From Crateriforma spongiae (GTDB lineage Bacteria > Planctomycetota > Planctomycetia > Pirellulales > Pirellulaceae): a stretch of DNA of 64,000 nt. The stretch spans positions 558,001 through 622,000 of the forward strand of contig NZ_JAAXMS010000004.1 of assembly GCF_012290005.1 (NCBI RefSeq), read 5' to 3'. Positions within the stretch are counted from its first letter, which is position 1; each line of letters starts with the position of its first letter. The translations under genes were made by a program, and so were the position numbers. The notes beneath the pieces are model-generated. The model searched no databases and had not been told where the DNA came from. It saw only the letters and a program-made list of their open reading frames with translations. Below, piece after piece: positions 1 through 8,556 of the stretch.

Positions 1-784
1 CGTAGGTTACCGCCGCGGCATAAGATTTCCGTCGTGATCCCTGGTCGTCAGGCGTTTGAATGATCCCGACGTTGACGCCCAGCATGGCATACAGCGGCTG
101 CATCCATTCCGCGTCACGTTTGGCCAAGTAATCGTTGACCGTCGCCAGGTGGGCGCCTTTGCCGACCAGCGAATGCAGGTACAGCGGCAGAGTCGCGGTC
201 AGCGTTTTGCCTTCCCCCGTTTGCATTTCGGCGATGTGGCCTTCGAACAGCGAAATGCCGCCGATCATTTGCACGTCGTAGTGCCGCATCGAAAGGGCGC
301 GTCGACCGGCTTCGCGAGCCAGCGCATAGGCCTCGGGCAACAAGATGCCCAGTTTTTCGCCGGCCATTGCACGATAACGCAGGGCCAACGATCGTTTCCG
401 CAGCGACGCGTCGTCTTCGGGTTGCAGAACGCTTTCGAACTCGTTGATTCGAGCCAGTTGGGCACGCCAGCGGCTCATTTTCAGCCGCGCGCCTTTGGCG
501 GTCAGCCGATTGGTTTGCTTTGCCGCCCCACGTCGCTTGTTCGCCTGGTTGTCGGCCGATTCGTCGGTTGCAACGGCGGGAAGTTCCGCCAGCAGTTCTG
601 CGGGAACGTCGGCCAGGGGCTCGGTCGCAACTTCATCGGGCAGGGCCAACGCGTCGGCGACCGGATCGGGAACGGCATCGGCCGGCGGCTTCGCATCGCC
701 GGGTGTGGACGCGGATGCGTTGTCGGCCGTGGGATCGGGAACCGTTTCGTCGGTCGCGTCGCGGCTGGTGGGGCTTGATGACAC
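1..784 (-). CDS. secA: Preprotein translocase subunit SecA, N-terminal part (runs off left edge)
   Basis: This is the ATPase motor of the Sec pathway, which pushes unfolded preproteins through SecYEG. About 261 residues are visible. A poorly conserved, Pro/Ala/Asp-rich extension (about residues 1-95) precedes the SecA core. The core shows RHYDVQMIGG (about 167-176) and the Walker A segment MQTGEGKT (about 187-194), followed by the SecA-typical TVNDYLAKRDAEWM. The reading frame is open to the left edge, so the C-terminal two thirds lie outside. The start is uncertain: GTG at 784 is used here, but GTG at 856 is also in frame and neither has a convincing ribosome-binding site. The long acidic extension is unusual compared with E. 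coli SecA. The gene is divergent from the BBP7 gene. Confidence 0.9.
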   Translation of the reverse strand, partial: MSSSPTSRDATDETVPDPTADNASASTPGDAKPPADAVPDPVADALALPDEVATEPLADVPAELLAELPAVATDESADNQANKRRGAAKQTNRLTAKGARLKMSRWRAQLARINEFESVLQPEDDASLRKRSLALRYRAMAGEKLGILLPEAYALAREAGRRALSMRHYDVQMIGGISLFEGHIAEMQTGEGKTLTATLPLYLHSLVGKGAHLATVNDYLAKRDAEWMQPLYAMLGVNVGIIQTPDDQGSRRKSYAAAVTY

Positions 785-1050
785 GGGACGTGCTGGCTCC
801 GGAAGGCGTGGAAAGACGAACGAGAAATTTTTCGGCTTTGGCGACGTGTGAAACACCCAGTTTAACGAACAGGGTCCGCAAACGAACCGATTCGAAGGGG
901 CGATTGGCCTGTCCCGCCCGAGATGGGTGTCAAGATGGGAGGGTTATGTCAAGTCTGCCAAGCGTTCCCACCGATCTGAACGTCCGGCTTGGTGCGGTCG
1001 ATCTACTGGGACTAGTCATACCAGTATTCCCGGACTGCACGAGACGTCCT

Positions 1051-2511
1051 ATGAAAACCATTTTGCGAGGCTCCCGCAGTCTCCTCAAGGCATCGAGCCG
1101 AGGCAAACGGCTGGCAACGGCAATGTTGCTGTCCGTCGTGGCTTCGTCTGCGATGACGGCCCAGGCACAAGATAGCATTGGCGATCTGAGCGGATACACC
1201 GACGAAGATTTCTATGCCGCCGAAGCCGCGTACGAATCCGAACAGTATTCGGCCGGCGACCTGAACACCAAATCGTCCCCGACCGAGGTCGATTACGCAC
1301 CGATCAGCTACAGCGATATGGCCACCGTGCCCACACCGATGCCCATCGGTTCGGCCTACGACGGTGGTTGTTCGCCGACCAGCACGGTCAGCTGCGCCAC
1401 GCCCGCTTGCAAGCCCAAGCGACGCAAGATCGGATCGCTGGCGACCTGCCAAGCCAGTGACATGTGGACCACCGCCGAATTTCTGATGTGGTTCCCGCAA
1501 GCCCGCACCAGCGCACCGTTGATCACCACGGCGCCTCCCGGATTGGCCCCGATCATCGGGCCTGCCTACCCGGACACCCAAGTCGTCTTTGGCGGCGAAG
1601 ACGGACTGGGCGGTGATCTGACCCCCGGGTTCCGTATCGACGCTGGCAAATACCTCAGCAAGAACTTTGGCATCGGCGGACGCTTCTGGTTCTTGGGCGA
1701 AGACGAATCATCCTATTCGGCCCAAAGCGATGGGACCGCGTTCAACTTGGGACGCCCGATCTACGACACCAACGCCAGCCAAAACGACGCCATCTTGGTC
1801 GGCGCGACCGACGTCGGCGGCAACACGCTGTTCGCCGGTTCGATCACCGCCGAAAGCAAACTGGAAATGATCGCCGGTGAAGCTTACGGCCGGTTGATGT
1901 TCGCCTGTGGCGATGAATACCGCACCGATCTGATCGGCGGTTACACCTACTTCGGAATCGACGATTCGCTGTTCATCGAAAGCACCAGCGTCGAAGTGAC
2001 CCCGCCGACCGGTGACTCGTTCACCTTCAGCGACACGTTCACCGCCAACAACGATTTCCACGGTGGACAAATCGGTTTCGAAACCACGCTGTCACGCGGC
2101 CGCTGGATGTTCAGCACGTTGACCAAGGTCCACTTGGGGAACATGAACCAACAGCTCAGCCTGCAAGGCACGGCCACCGAAACCATCGCAGGTGCTCCAC
2201 CGACGGTCACCGTCACCGATGGCGGTTTGCTGGCCTTGGATTCGCAAGGCGAATACGAACGTGACGTGTTCGCGTTCGTTCCCGAAGCCAACGTCAAACT
2301 TGGCTATCGATTCCGCGATCACGTGCTGTTCACCGCCGGCTACAGCTTCCTGTACTGGAGCAATGTGGCCACCGCTGGTGAGTACGTGAACCCCGTGTTC
2401 GATGCCACGACACGTGCGACCGGAGGACCGTTTGGTCAGCCGCCGCTGGTCTGGAAAGACAGCAGCCTGATCGTCCAAGGCATCGACCTGGGCGTCGTCA
2501 TCGACTTCTGA
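1051..2511 (+). CDS. BBP7 family outer-membrane beta-barrel protein
   Basis: This 486-aa exported protein belongs to the planctomycete BBP7 family of predicted outer-membrane barrels. The ATG at 1051 gives a basic N-terminus and a hydrophobic core ending in AMTAQAQ, a good signal peptide of about 30 residues; the frame is open further upstream but that part has no signal. The family hallmark begins with an aromatic-rich strand (WTTAEFLMWF, about residues 143-152) followed by a Pro-rich 'PLITTAPPG' turn. The remainder alternates short polar and aromatic strands, with terminal strands such as LGYRFRDHVLFTAGYSFLYWSN and a C-terminal hydrophobic strand, consistent with a barrel. The substrate is unknown. 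A good intrinsic terminator follows. The gene stands alone, divergent from secA. Confidence 0.85.
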   Translation: MKTILRGSRSLLKASSRGKRLATAMLLSVVASSAMTAQAQDSIGDLSGYTDEDFYAAEAAYESEQYSAGDLNTKSSPTEVDYAPISYSDMATVPTPMPIGSAYDGGCSPTSTVSCATPACKPKRRKIGSLATCQASDMWTTAEFLMWFPQARTSAPLITTAPPGLAPIIGPAYPDTQVVFGGEDGLGGDLTPGFRIDAGKYLSKNFGIGGRFWFLGEDESSYSAQSDGTAFNLGRPIYDTNASQNDAILVGATDVGGNTLFAGSITAESKLEMIAGEAYGRLMFACGDEYRTDLIGGYTYFGIDDSLFIESTSVEVTPPTGDSFTFSDTFTANNDFHGGQIGFETTLSRGRWMFSTLTKVHLGNMNQQLSLQGTATETIAGAPPTVTVTDGGLLALDSQGEYERDVFAFVPEANVKLGYRFRDHVLFTAGYSFLYWSNVATAGEYVNPVFDATTRATGGPFGQPPLVWKDSSLIVQGIDLGVVIDF

Positions 2512-2552
2512 TTGCCACCACCAATCGGGAATACTGGAACGACACAAAGTGT

Positions 2553-2585
2553 GCCTGAGCTGAAAAGTTCAGGCATGCTTTTTTT
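2553..2585 (+). terminator. Intrinsic terminator after the BBP7 gene
   Basis: A 9-bp stem (GCCTGAGCT with AGTTCAGGC, one G-U pair) closed by a GAAA tetraloop is followed, after ATGC, by seven T residues. It begins 41 bp after the BBP7 stop codon. The converging mscS gene ends just beyond, at 2601. Confidence 0.8.
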
Positions 2586-2600
2586 ATGCGCCCGCCGCAC

Positions 2601-4175
2601 CTACGACTGATACACGTGCACGTCTTGTTGGGGGAACGGAATCGAAATGCCGGCTTCGTCGAAACGCCGTTTGACCTCACGCGTGACTTCCGTTTTCACT
2701 TGCCACCAATCCGCGGTGCGTGCCCAGGGCCGGCAAACGATGTTCACCGACGAATCGGCCAACGCGTGAGTGATCACCACCGGCTCCGGACTGGACAGCA
2801 CCAGTTCGTGGTTCTTCAAAACATCCATGATGATCTGCTCGGCCTGTTCGAAATCGTCGCCGTATCCGATCCCAAATTCCAAGTCCACGCGGCGGGTGTG
2901 GTTCGCCGTGATGTTGGTGATCACGTTGTTCCAAATCTCATTATTGGGGACATAGATCGTCTGGTTGTCGAATGTGCGAAAGGTCGTCGACACCAGATTC
3001 ATCTTGTGAACCTTGCCGGTGACACCGCCCGCGTTGACCACGTCTTCAACGTCAAACGGTCGGTTGATCAAAATCATCAAACCACTGGCGAAATTGCTTA
3101 GCGTTTGCTGCAGCGCCAGACCGACCACCAAACCGGTCGCCCCGATCGCTGCGATGATCGGTGCGATGTCGATTTCCAAAGCCGTCAGTGCCACCGCGAA
3201 TCCCACCAGCAAAAACACGTTGCGGATCGTGCCCGAAATCAGTCGTTCGGCCAGCTGGGACAAACGAATCTTTCGCTCCAGCAACCAGTTGACGATCGAT
3301 GCCAGGATTTTGGAAAGCACCCATGACACGATCAAAATGGCAGCGAACTTGACCAGGTTCCAAGCCCAACGCTGGCCGCCTTCACGAGCGACAAACCATC
3401 CCGTGATCGCCGACCACGTCGCGGTGGCATCGGACGCGTCCAAGTCGACGCCAGATACGGCCAACACGTATTGCCGATACGTTTCCACCTCGCCGCCTTT
3501 GGCCTCCAGCGAATCCAAGACGATTTCCAAACGGTCGCTGATCGCCGTTCGTTCGTCTTGTAGGGTCGCGACAGATTCCAGCAATTCGGTTTTCAACGTT
3601 TCTGCGGCGGCCGTCGCGTCATCGTCGGACGTTGCCTCGTCTGCTTCCGCTTGCGGATCGGCGTCGTCACCGGGCGTATCTTCTTCGTCCGCCTCGTCTT
3701 CCGTTGCATCCGGATCTGTGATGTCAGCCGCGTCGGCGGTCGGACCCAGCGTGCTCTTGGCGGTTTCGGCCATCTCCTGTTCAACTTCTTTCGCGCTGGC
3801 GTCGGCCGCCTGCTTGGATGCTTCGGCCTTCTGCAGGATGTCGGCCGCCTGGGTCGGATCCTGCGATTCGATCGCGCTGTTGGTCTTCTTCACCGCCAGC
3901 TTCGCCGCCGCGATCTGACGCGCTTTGTTCTTCAGTAATTTGAACCAAGCGTCCGCTTCCACCTTCAGTTCGTCTTGATCCAGCGGGCGGACCAAGACCC
4001 GCAGGACGTCCAGAGGCACCTCCGGATTGATCGTCGTTGTGGGCTGGGGCGCTGGCGATTCGGCAGTGGATGCATCATTCGACACCGATGCATCTTGGGC
4101 GACGGCCGAACCGACGGCGAAGCACAGCAGAAAGGTCAGGACGAATCGTGAATCAGACAATATTGGACGGATCAT
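2601..4175 (-). CDS. Mechanosensitive ion channel, MscS family, with long coiled N-terminal region
   Basis: This is a 524-aa channel-type protein that would release solutes on hypo-osmotic shock. A signal peptide (residues 1-26, ending GSAVAQ) precedes a large periplasmic region. That region has helical Ala/Lys/Glu-rich segments (about 60-140 and 195-235) separated by a very acidic stretch (about 145-190). Three membrane helices follow (about 275-297, 318-338 and 342-370). The last is the pore helix with the MscS signature GATGLVVGLALQQTLSNFASG, leading to the beta domain (RPFDVEDVV ... GKVHKMNLVSTTFRTFDNQTIYVPN). E. coli MscS is about 286 aa, so the extension is planctomycete- or MscK-like. 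The start codon lies in one arm of a 12-bp inverted repeat, reported separately. Confidence 0.9.
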   Translation of the reverse strand: MIRPILSDSRFVLTFLLCFAVGSAVAQDASVSNDASTAESPAPQPTTTINPEVPLDVLRVLVRPLDQDELKVEADAWFKLLKNKARQIAAAKLAVKKTNSAIESQDPTQAADILQKAEASKQAADASAKEVEQEMAETAKSTLGPTADAADITDPDATEDEADEEDTPGDDADPQAEADEATSDDDATAAAETLKTELLESVATLQDERTAISDRLEIVLDSLEAKGGEVETYRQYVLAVSGVDLDASDATATWSAITGWFVAREGGQRWAWNLVKFAAILIVSWVLSKILASIVNWLLERKIRLSQLAERLISGTIRNVFLLVGFAVALTALEIDIAPIIAAIGATGLVVGLALQQTLSNFASGLMILINRPFDVEDVVNAGGVTGKVHKMNLVSTTFRTFDNQTIYVPNNEIWNNVITNITANHTRRVDLEFGIGYGDDFEQAEQIIMDVLKNHELVLSSPEPVVITHALADSSVNIVCRPWARTADWWQVKTEVTREVKRRFDEAGISIPFPQQDVHVYQS

Positions 4176-4247
4176 TCGTACACGCGTGCGAATCGGATAG
4201 AGACGGAATGGCGATCAATCGTTACCTGTAAGACAGTACGAATGATC
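4170..4247 (-). promoter_or_regulatory. Inverted repeat overlapping the mscS start codon
   Basis: GATCATTCGTAC at 4170-4181 and GTACGAATGATC at 4236-4247 are perfect 12-bp reverse complements separated by 54 bp. The mscS start codon (4173-4175, minus strand) is inside the left arm, so an mscS transcript starting upstream of 4247 could sequester its own AUG. That the repeat is functional is inference. Confidence 0.5.
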
Positions 4248-4482
4248 GAACCGACGACAACCGGTCGCATCCAAACCAATCACCAGTGCCGTCTATCGCA
4301 CCGTCGTCGCGTGTCGCTGCGAGAAAGTAAAGCACGACCCACAACTGCTAAACCCGGGTCACGCGATGCCGTTCGCTGTCATCCACTCGTTCTGGGCGTA
4401 CACTGACACCCACACCGGTCGTCACTCTGGCGGCGACCTCTACTCTAGCAGCTCAACATCTAATCTCTCGAGCAAACCATTC
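4176..4482. other. Divergent intergenic region between mscS and arylsulfatase
   Basis: This region of about 300 bp separates two divergent genes and should hold both promoters. The only clear structure is the 12-bp inverted repeat at 4170-4247. The sulfatase frame is open back to 4366, but that portion lacks a signal peptide and looks non-coding. No obvious sigma-70 promoter pair was identified by eye. Confidence 0.5.
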
Positions 4483-6855
4483 ATGAGACACTTCGGCCCT
4501 CTGTTCCTGGTCAACACCATTGTGCTGTGTGCTTTGACTCTGGATCCCGCCGGCGGGCAATCGCTTCCGGATGACGGATCGGTGTTGCCGTTTCCGCCGC
4601 AACCGATGGCAAGCGTGACCAAACCGCGACTGCAAGATTCGACAATGCAGTGGCCCAATCCGAAGGAGCGATTGCCCGATGACGCGCCCAACATTCTGGT
4701 GATCCTGATCGACGATGTCGGCTTCGGTGTGGCGGAAACGTTCGGCGGCGAAGTCCACACGCCGACGCTTTCCAAGCTGGCCGACGAAGGGTTGCGGTAC
4801 AACTGTTTTCACACGACCGCCATTTGTTCGCCGACGCGAGCATCATTGCTGACCGGACGAAATCACACTCGCGTCAGTTCAGGGACGATTGCCGAACGTG
4901 CGGTCGCGTTCGACGGATACACCGGCGTCATCCCTAAGACGGCGGCCACTTTCGCTGAAGTGTTGAAACACTATGGGTATCACACATCGGCGTTTGGTAA
5001 ATGGCATAACACGCCGGCGACCGAAACGACATCGATGGGGCCCAAGGATCGATGGCCGAATGGTTACGGATTTGAATATTTCTATGGCTTCCTGGCCGGC
5101 GAAACTTCGCAATGGGAGCCTCGGTTGGTTGAAAACTACAATTTCGTCGAGCCACCGATCGACGAAAGCTATCACTTGACCGAAGACCTGGTCGACAAGG
5201 CGTTGACCTGGCTGGACCAGCGACAAGCGTTTGCACCGGATAAGCCGTTTCTGATGTACTGGGCACCCGGTGCAGTTCATGGTCCCCACCACGTGTTCCC
5301 CGAGTGGGCCGACAAATACAAGGGCAAGTTTGATGACGGCTGGGACGCTTATCGCGAACGCGTCCATCAACGTCAGTTGGAAATGGGGATCATTCCGCCG
5401 GGAACCCAACTGACGCCCCGCAATGAAACGATGGCGGCTTGGGACGACATCCCGCCGGAACAGTTGGCGTTTCAACGACGCGGTATGGAAATCTACGCCG
5501 GGTTCGTGGAGCACACCGACACGCAAGTCGGCCGTCTGGTGGAAGGGCTGGAATCGCGTGGGCTGCGGGAAAACACGCTGGTTTTCTACATCTGGGGCGA
5601 CAACGGATCGAGCGCCGAAGGGCAAAACGGATCGATCAGCGAATTGCTGGCCCAGAACAATATCGCCAACACGGTGCAACAACAGTTGGACGCGCTTGAA
5701 AAGGTCGGCGGATTGGATGCTTTGGGAACGCCAAAGACGGACAATATGTATCACGCCGGTTGGGCGTGGGCCGGCAGCACGCCGTTCAAAGCCACCAAGC
5801 TGGTGGCGTCGCACTTTGGCGGCACCCGAAATCCGATGGTCGTTTCCTGGCCAAAGAAGATTCGTCCCGATGACAACATCCGGAACCAATTCCATCACGT
5901 CATTGATATCGCGCCGACCATTTATGAGATTCTGGGAATCACGCCACCCGATCAGGTCAACGGCCAGAAGCAAATTCCTATCGATGGAACCAGTCTGGCA
6001 TACACTTTTGACTCCCCAGACGCCGCTGGCCAAAAGGATGCTCAGTTCTTTGACAACAACGGCAGCCGTGGCATCTATCGTGATGGCTGGTTCGCCTGCA
6101 CGTTCGGACCGCTGATCCCATGGAATACACCGGCGTCGGGGCCTAGGATCAAAGCCTGGGATTCCGCGACGGACGCCTGGGAACTGTATCGCCTGGAAGA
6201 TGATTTTTCCCAGGCCCAGGATTTGGCGACGACGGAACCGGAAAAGCTTGAAGAGCTGAAAGATCAGTTCGCTATGATGGCGGAGAACAACCAGGACTTT
6301 CCCATCGGCGCGGGCTTGTGGCTCCGCTTGTACCCGCAAGATCGTGTCGCCCCGTCGTATCGACGCTGGGAGTTCACCGGAGACACTCGCCGTATGCCGG
6401 AGTTCGCGGCGCCGGGGCTCGGACGGGAAAGCAACACGGTCACCATCAAAGTCGATTTGCAGGAAAACGCCGACGGCGTGTTGTACGCACTGGGCGGTGC
6501 CGGCGGCGGTTTGACGTTGTACTTGAAGGATGGTCGTCTGAAGTACCTGTATAATTTGTTCATCATCGAACAGTACACGGCGGAAGCGTCCGAGCCGCTG
6601 GCGGCGGGCCCCCACACGATTCAGGTCGTGACTCAGATTGAGGGGCCAGGACAGTCGGGCACAGTCAAGTTAGTGGTCGATGATCAGCAGGTCGCGTCGA
6701 CAGCATTGAAGCGAACCGTACCGGTGGCGTTCACCGCGAGCGAAACGCTTGACGTGGGCCTCGATCTGGGATCCACCGTGTCGCTGGACTATCTGCAGCA
6801 GCGTCCTTACGAAATCGAAGGCACCATCGACAGCGTTGTCGTCACCTTGGATTGA
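4483..6855 (+). CDS. Secreted arylsulfatase (formylglycine-dependent)
   Basis: This 790-aa enzyme hydrolyses sulfate esters. ATG 4483 gives a signal-like N-terminus (hydrophobic stretch at residues 5-20, possible cleavage near AGGQS). The sulfatase fold starts at NILVILIDDVGFG, whose paired Asp residues are metal ligands. The activation motif C-S-P-T-R has Cys115 as the residue converted to formylglycine, followed by the usual ASLLTGR. GKWH and the later metal-binding GDNGSS are also present. The long middle insertions and the acidic, beta-rich last 170 residues resemble Pseudomonas-type arylsulfatases rather than the shorter 450-550-aa enzymes elsewhere in the window. The sulfated substrate cannot be read from sequence. 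Confidence 0.9.
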   Translation: MRHFGPLFLVNTIVLCALTLDPAGGQSLPDDGSVLPFPPQPMASVTKPRLQDSTMQWPNPKERLPDDAPNILVILIDDVGFGVAETFGGEVHTPTLSKLADEGLRYNCFHTTAICSPTRASLLTGRNHTRVSSGTIAERAVAFDGYTGVIPKTAATFAEVLKHYGYHTSAFGKWHNTPATETTSMGPKDRWPNGYGFEYFYGFLAGETSQWEPRLVENYNFVEPPIDESYHLTEDLVDKALTWLDQRQAFAPDKPFLMYWAPGAVHGPHHVFPEWADKYKGKFDDGWDAYRERVHQRQLEMGIIPPGTQLTPRNETMAAWDDIPPEQLAFQRRGMEIYAGFVEHTDTQVGRLVEGLESRGLRENTLVFYIWGDNGSSAEGQNGSISELLAQNNIANTVQQQLDALEKVGGLDALGTPKTDNMYHAGWAWAGSTPFKATKLVASHFGGTRNPMVVSWPKKIRPDDNIRNQFHHVIDIAPTIYEILGITPPDQVNGQKQIPIDGTSLAYTFDSPDAAGQKDAQFFDNNGSRGIYRDGWFACTFGPLIPWNTPASGPRIKAWDSATDAWELYRLEDDFSQAQDLATTEPEKLEELKDQFAMMAENNQDFPIGAGLWLRLYPQDRVAPSYRRWEFTGDTRRMPEFAAPGLGRESNTVTIKVDLQENADGVLYALGGAGGGLTLYLKDGRLKYLYNLFIIEQYTAEASEPLAAGPHTIQVVTQIEGPGQSGTVKLVVDDQQVASTALKRTVPVAFTASETLDVGLDLGSTVSLDYLQQRPYEIEGTIDSVVVTLD

Positions 6856-7628
6856 TCCAACGGCCATCGTTGGCTTCCGCTGCTGCTATGAAGGAGTGGT
6901 TGATCAAGAATCCATAGCCGATGACGTAGGCTTCGTCGGCAAACACGTTCTGATTTGTGTCATCGGGAAGTGAGACTTCGAGAGTCAGCTACAAGGGACG
7001 TACTCAGGTTATGAAAATGGTAGGGGGCGTTGGCGGATGCCCAGGCTGATTTGCGTGCGGCGATGACGGGCTCGCGAGAGCTTCGGCCAGCGAGCATGTT
7101 CAACGCTCGATGGATTTCATGAGCTCTCGATCCGTGAGACGGTGTCGGGGCATTTCGCTTCCTCCTTGGAGCACTTTGGTCATTACTCCGGGAGGCTGTT
7201 CGATGCGTTCCATTTTCGCCAGATCAGTTTGTAAAACATTGCCTGGTGTTCTTTTCGCTTGCTCTTTTTGGACGACGAAGGAAACGAAACAACAAGCGAC
7301 GGTCACTGGACGCTGCGAACGATTAATCAGGACTGTTGGTCGTCTTGCCCATGGAATCGGGATGCCATGGGCAAGCTTTTGGTAACACATATCCGATCGG
7401 GCAACGGACAATGCCGGCGACGCCGGGCTACTGCGAAATTCGCGTGATGAGGGGTGATGAGTCGGGCCGCATCTGAGATAATCCGCCGTGCCGGATTCAC
7501 CGCTGAAAGTTCGGTTTACTTTTTACCAAGGCCTCGGCCCAGATCATCACCGAACACGCCGGCTTGAATCGCCGGATGATCCACGTTCGCATCTCAAACG
7601 CTGCCACCCACCAAAGCACCATATCACG
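6856..7628. other. Long intergenic region with a possible gene relic
   Basis: About 770 bp lies between the arylsulfatase and the aldo/keto reductase. A small hairpin (CCAACG/CGTTGG, 6857-6873) sits just after the sulfatase stop but has no T-run. No intact gene is convincing. A possible frameshifted relic lies on the minus strand at 6960-7153. The last 140 bp before 7629 are in frame with the reductase but look untranslated. Confidence 0.4.
6960..7153 (-). pseudogene. Possible frameshifted small gene (unrecognised)
   Basis: From ATG 7153 the minus strand reads MPRHRLTDRELMKSIER and then stops. One frame over, the reading continues without a gap as LNMLAGRSSREPVIAARKSAW and onward to a stop at 6960. 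The join would make a helical, basic protein of about 63 residues. A single-base deletion around 7100 would explain it. No family is recognised and the reading may be fortuitous. Confidence 0.22.
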
Positions 7629-8522
7629 ATGTCAGTCATCCTAGGACTTTGGCCGATCGCCGGCGTGACCACCGTCGGTGTCAGCCGTGATGATGCCCGA
7701 TCGACGATCGCCGCGGCCATCGATGCTGGCATACGGCGATTCGATACCGCATACAGCTATGGGTATGACGGCGAGAGTGATCGGTTGATCGGTGAGTTTC
7801 TGCAGACCGATCGTGATGCCTTTGAACTGATCGGCAAAGCCGGGCAACGTTGGACGCCGGATCGCAAACGCGTTGTCGATGGACGGCCGCAGACTCTGAC
7901 CGCCGACGTCGAAGAATCGCTTCGTCGCGCGGGTCTGGATCACTTCGATGTGCTGATGTTGCACAGCCCCGATCCCGACGTGCCGCTGTCCGAATCCGCT
8001 GCGGCGATCGATGCAATGCGTCGAAGCGGAAAAGCCAAACGCATCGGCATTTGCAACGCGGACGAAGATCAGCGGAAACAGTTCGCCGCCGTCGCGGGAT
8101 GCGATGCGATTCAGTGCCCGTTGAACTTGTTGCAGCAAGATTCACTGGACACATTGATTCGCCCAGCCGCGGCGGACGGTGCCCAGTGTCACGTGTACTG
8201 GACGTTGATGAAGGGCTTGTTGGCCGGAAAGATCGGCCGCGATCATCAGTTTCCCGAAGGCGACAGCCGGCCCAAATACGATGTCTTTCAGGGAGAGAAA
8301 CGCGAAAGAGCGCACCGGATTGTTGATGCATTGCGCGACATCGGTTCAGGGATCGGTCGCAGCGTTGCCAGCCTGTCCATCGGCTGGGCGGTCAGCCAAG
8401 ACGGCGTTTCCGGTGCACTGGTCGGTGCGCGTCGGCCTGATCAGATTTTGGAAACGGCCGACGCGACCGCCTTGGACGCATCGACGCTGGCGCAGATCGA
8501 TCAATTGTTGGCCGACGTCTAG
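7629..8522 (+). CDS. Aldo/keto reductase family oxidoreductase
   Basis: This is a 297-aa (beta/alpha)8 NAD(P)H-dependent carbonyl reductase. The start at ATG 7629 puts the first strand (VILGLWPIAGV) at the N-terminus; the upstream in-frame part is not protein-like. Catalytic elements are in the expected order: FDTAYSYG with the proton-donor Tyr, GKAG with the active-site Lys, and MLHSP with the His. The C-terminal GALVGARRPDQILE matches the NADP-phosphate binding segment of the family. The gene converges on nadA with a hairpin between them. The physiological substrate is unknown; members near planctomycete sugar genes are often assigned to sugar or galactose oxidation, but nothing here decides it. 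Confidence 0.88.
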   Translation: MSVILGLWPIAGVTTVGVSRDDARSTIAAAIDAGIRRFDTAYSYGYDGESDRLIGEFLQTDRDAFELIGKAGQRWTPDRKRVVDGRPQTLTADVEESLRRAGLDHFDVLMLHSPDPDVPLSESAAAIDAMRRSGKAKRIGICNADEDQRKQFAAVAGCDAIQCPLNLLQQDSLDTLIRPAAADGAQCHVYWTLMKGLLAGKIGRDHQFPEGDSRPKYDVFQGEKRERAHRIVDALRDIGSGIGRSVASLSIGWAVSQDGVSGALVGARRPDQILETADATALDASTLAQIDQLLADV

Positions 8523-8527
8523 CGAGC

Positions 8528-8553
8528 GGCTGAATTGTTGAATCTGTTCAGCC
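8528..8553. terminator. Hairpin between convergent aldo/keto reductase and nadA
   Basis: GGCTGAA (8528-8534) pairs with TTCAGCC (8547-8553) across a 12-nt loop, in the 34-bp gap between two convergent stop codons. There is no clear T-run on either side, so terminator function is inferred from position. Confidence 0.4.
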
Positions 8554-8556
8554 CGT

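Noticed and set aside
4879-6615. Minus-strand reading frame of 578 codons opposite the arylsulfatase
   Set aside because: It is the antisense of a clear sulfatase; Arg/His/Gln-rich composition typical of antisense frames in G+C-rich DNA.
7110-7411. Small reading frames on both strands in the gap before the aldo/keto reductase
   Set aside because: No ribosome-binding site, family or coding-like composition; only the possible frameshift relic at 6960-7153 is kept, at low confidence.
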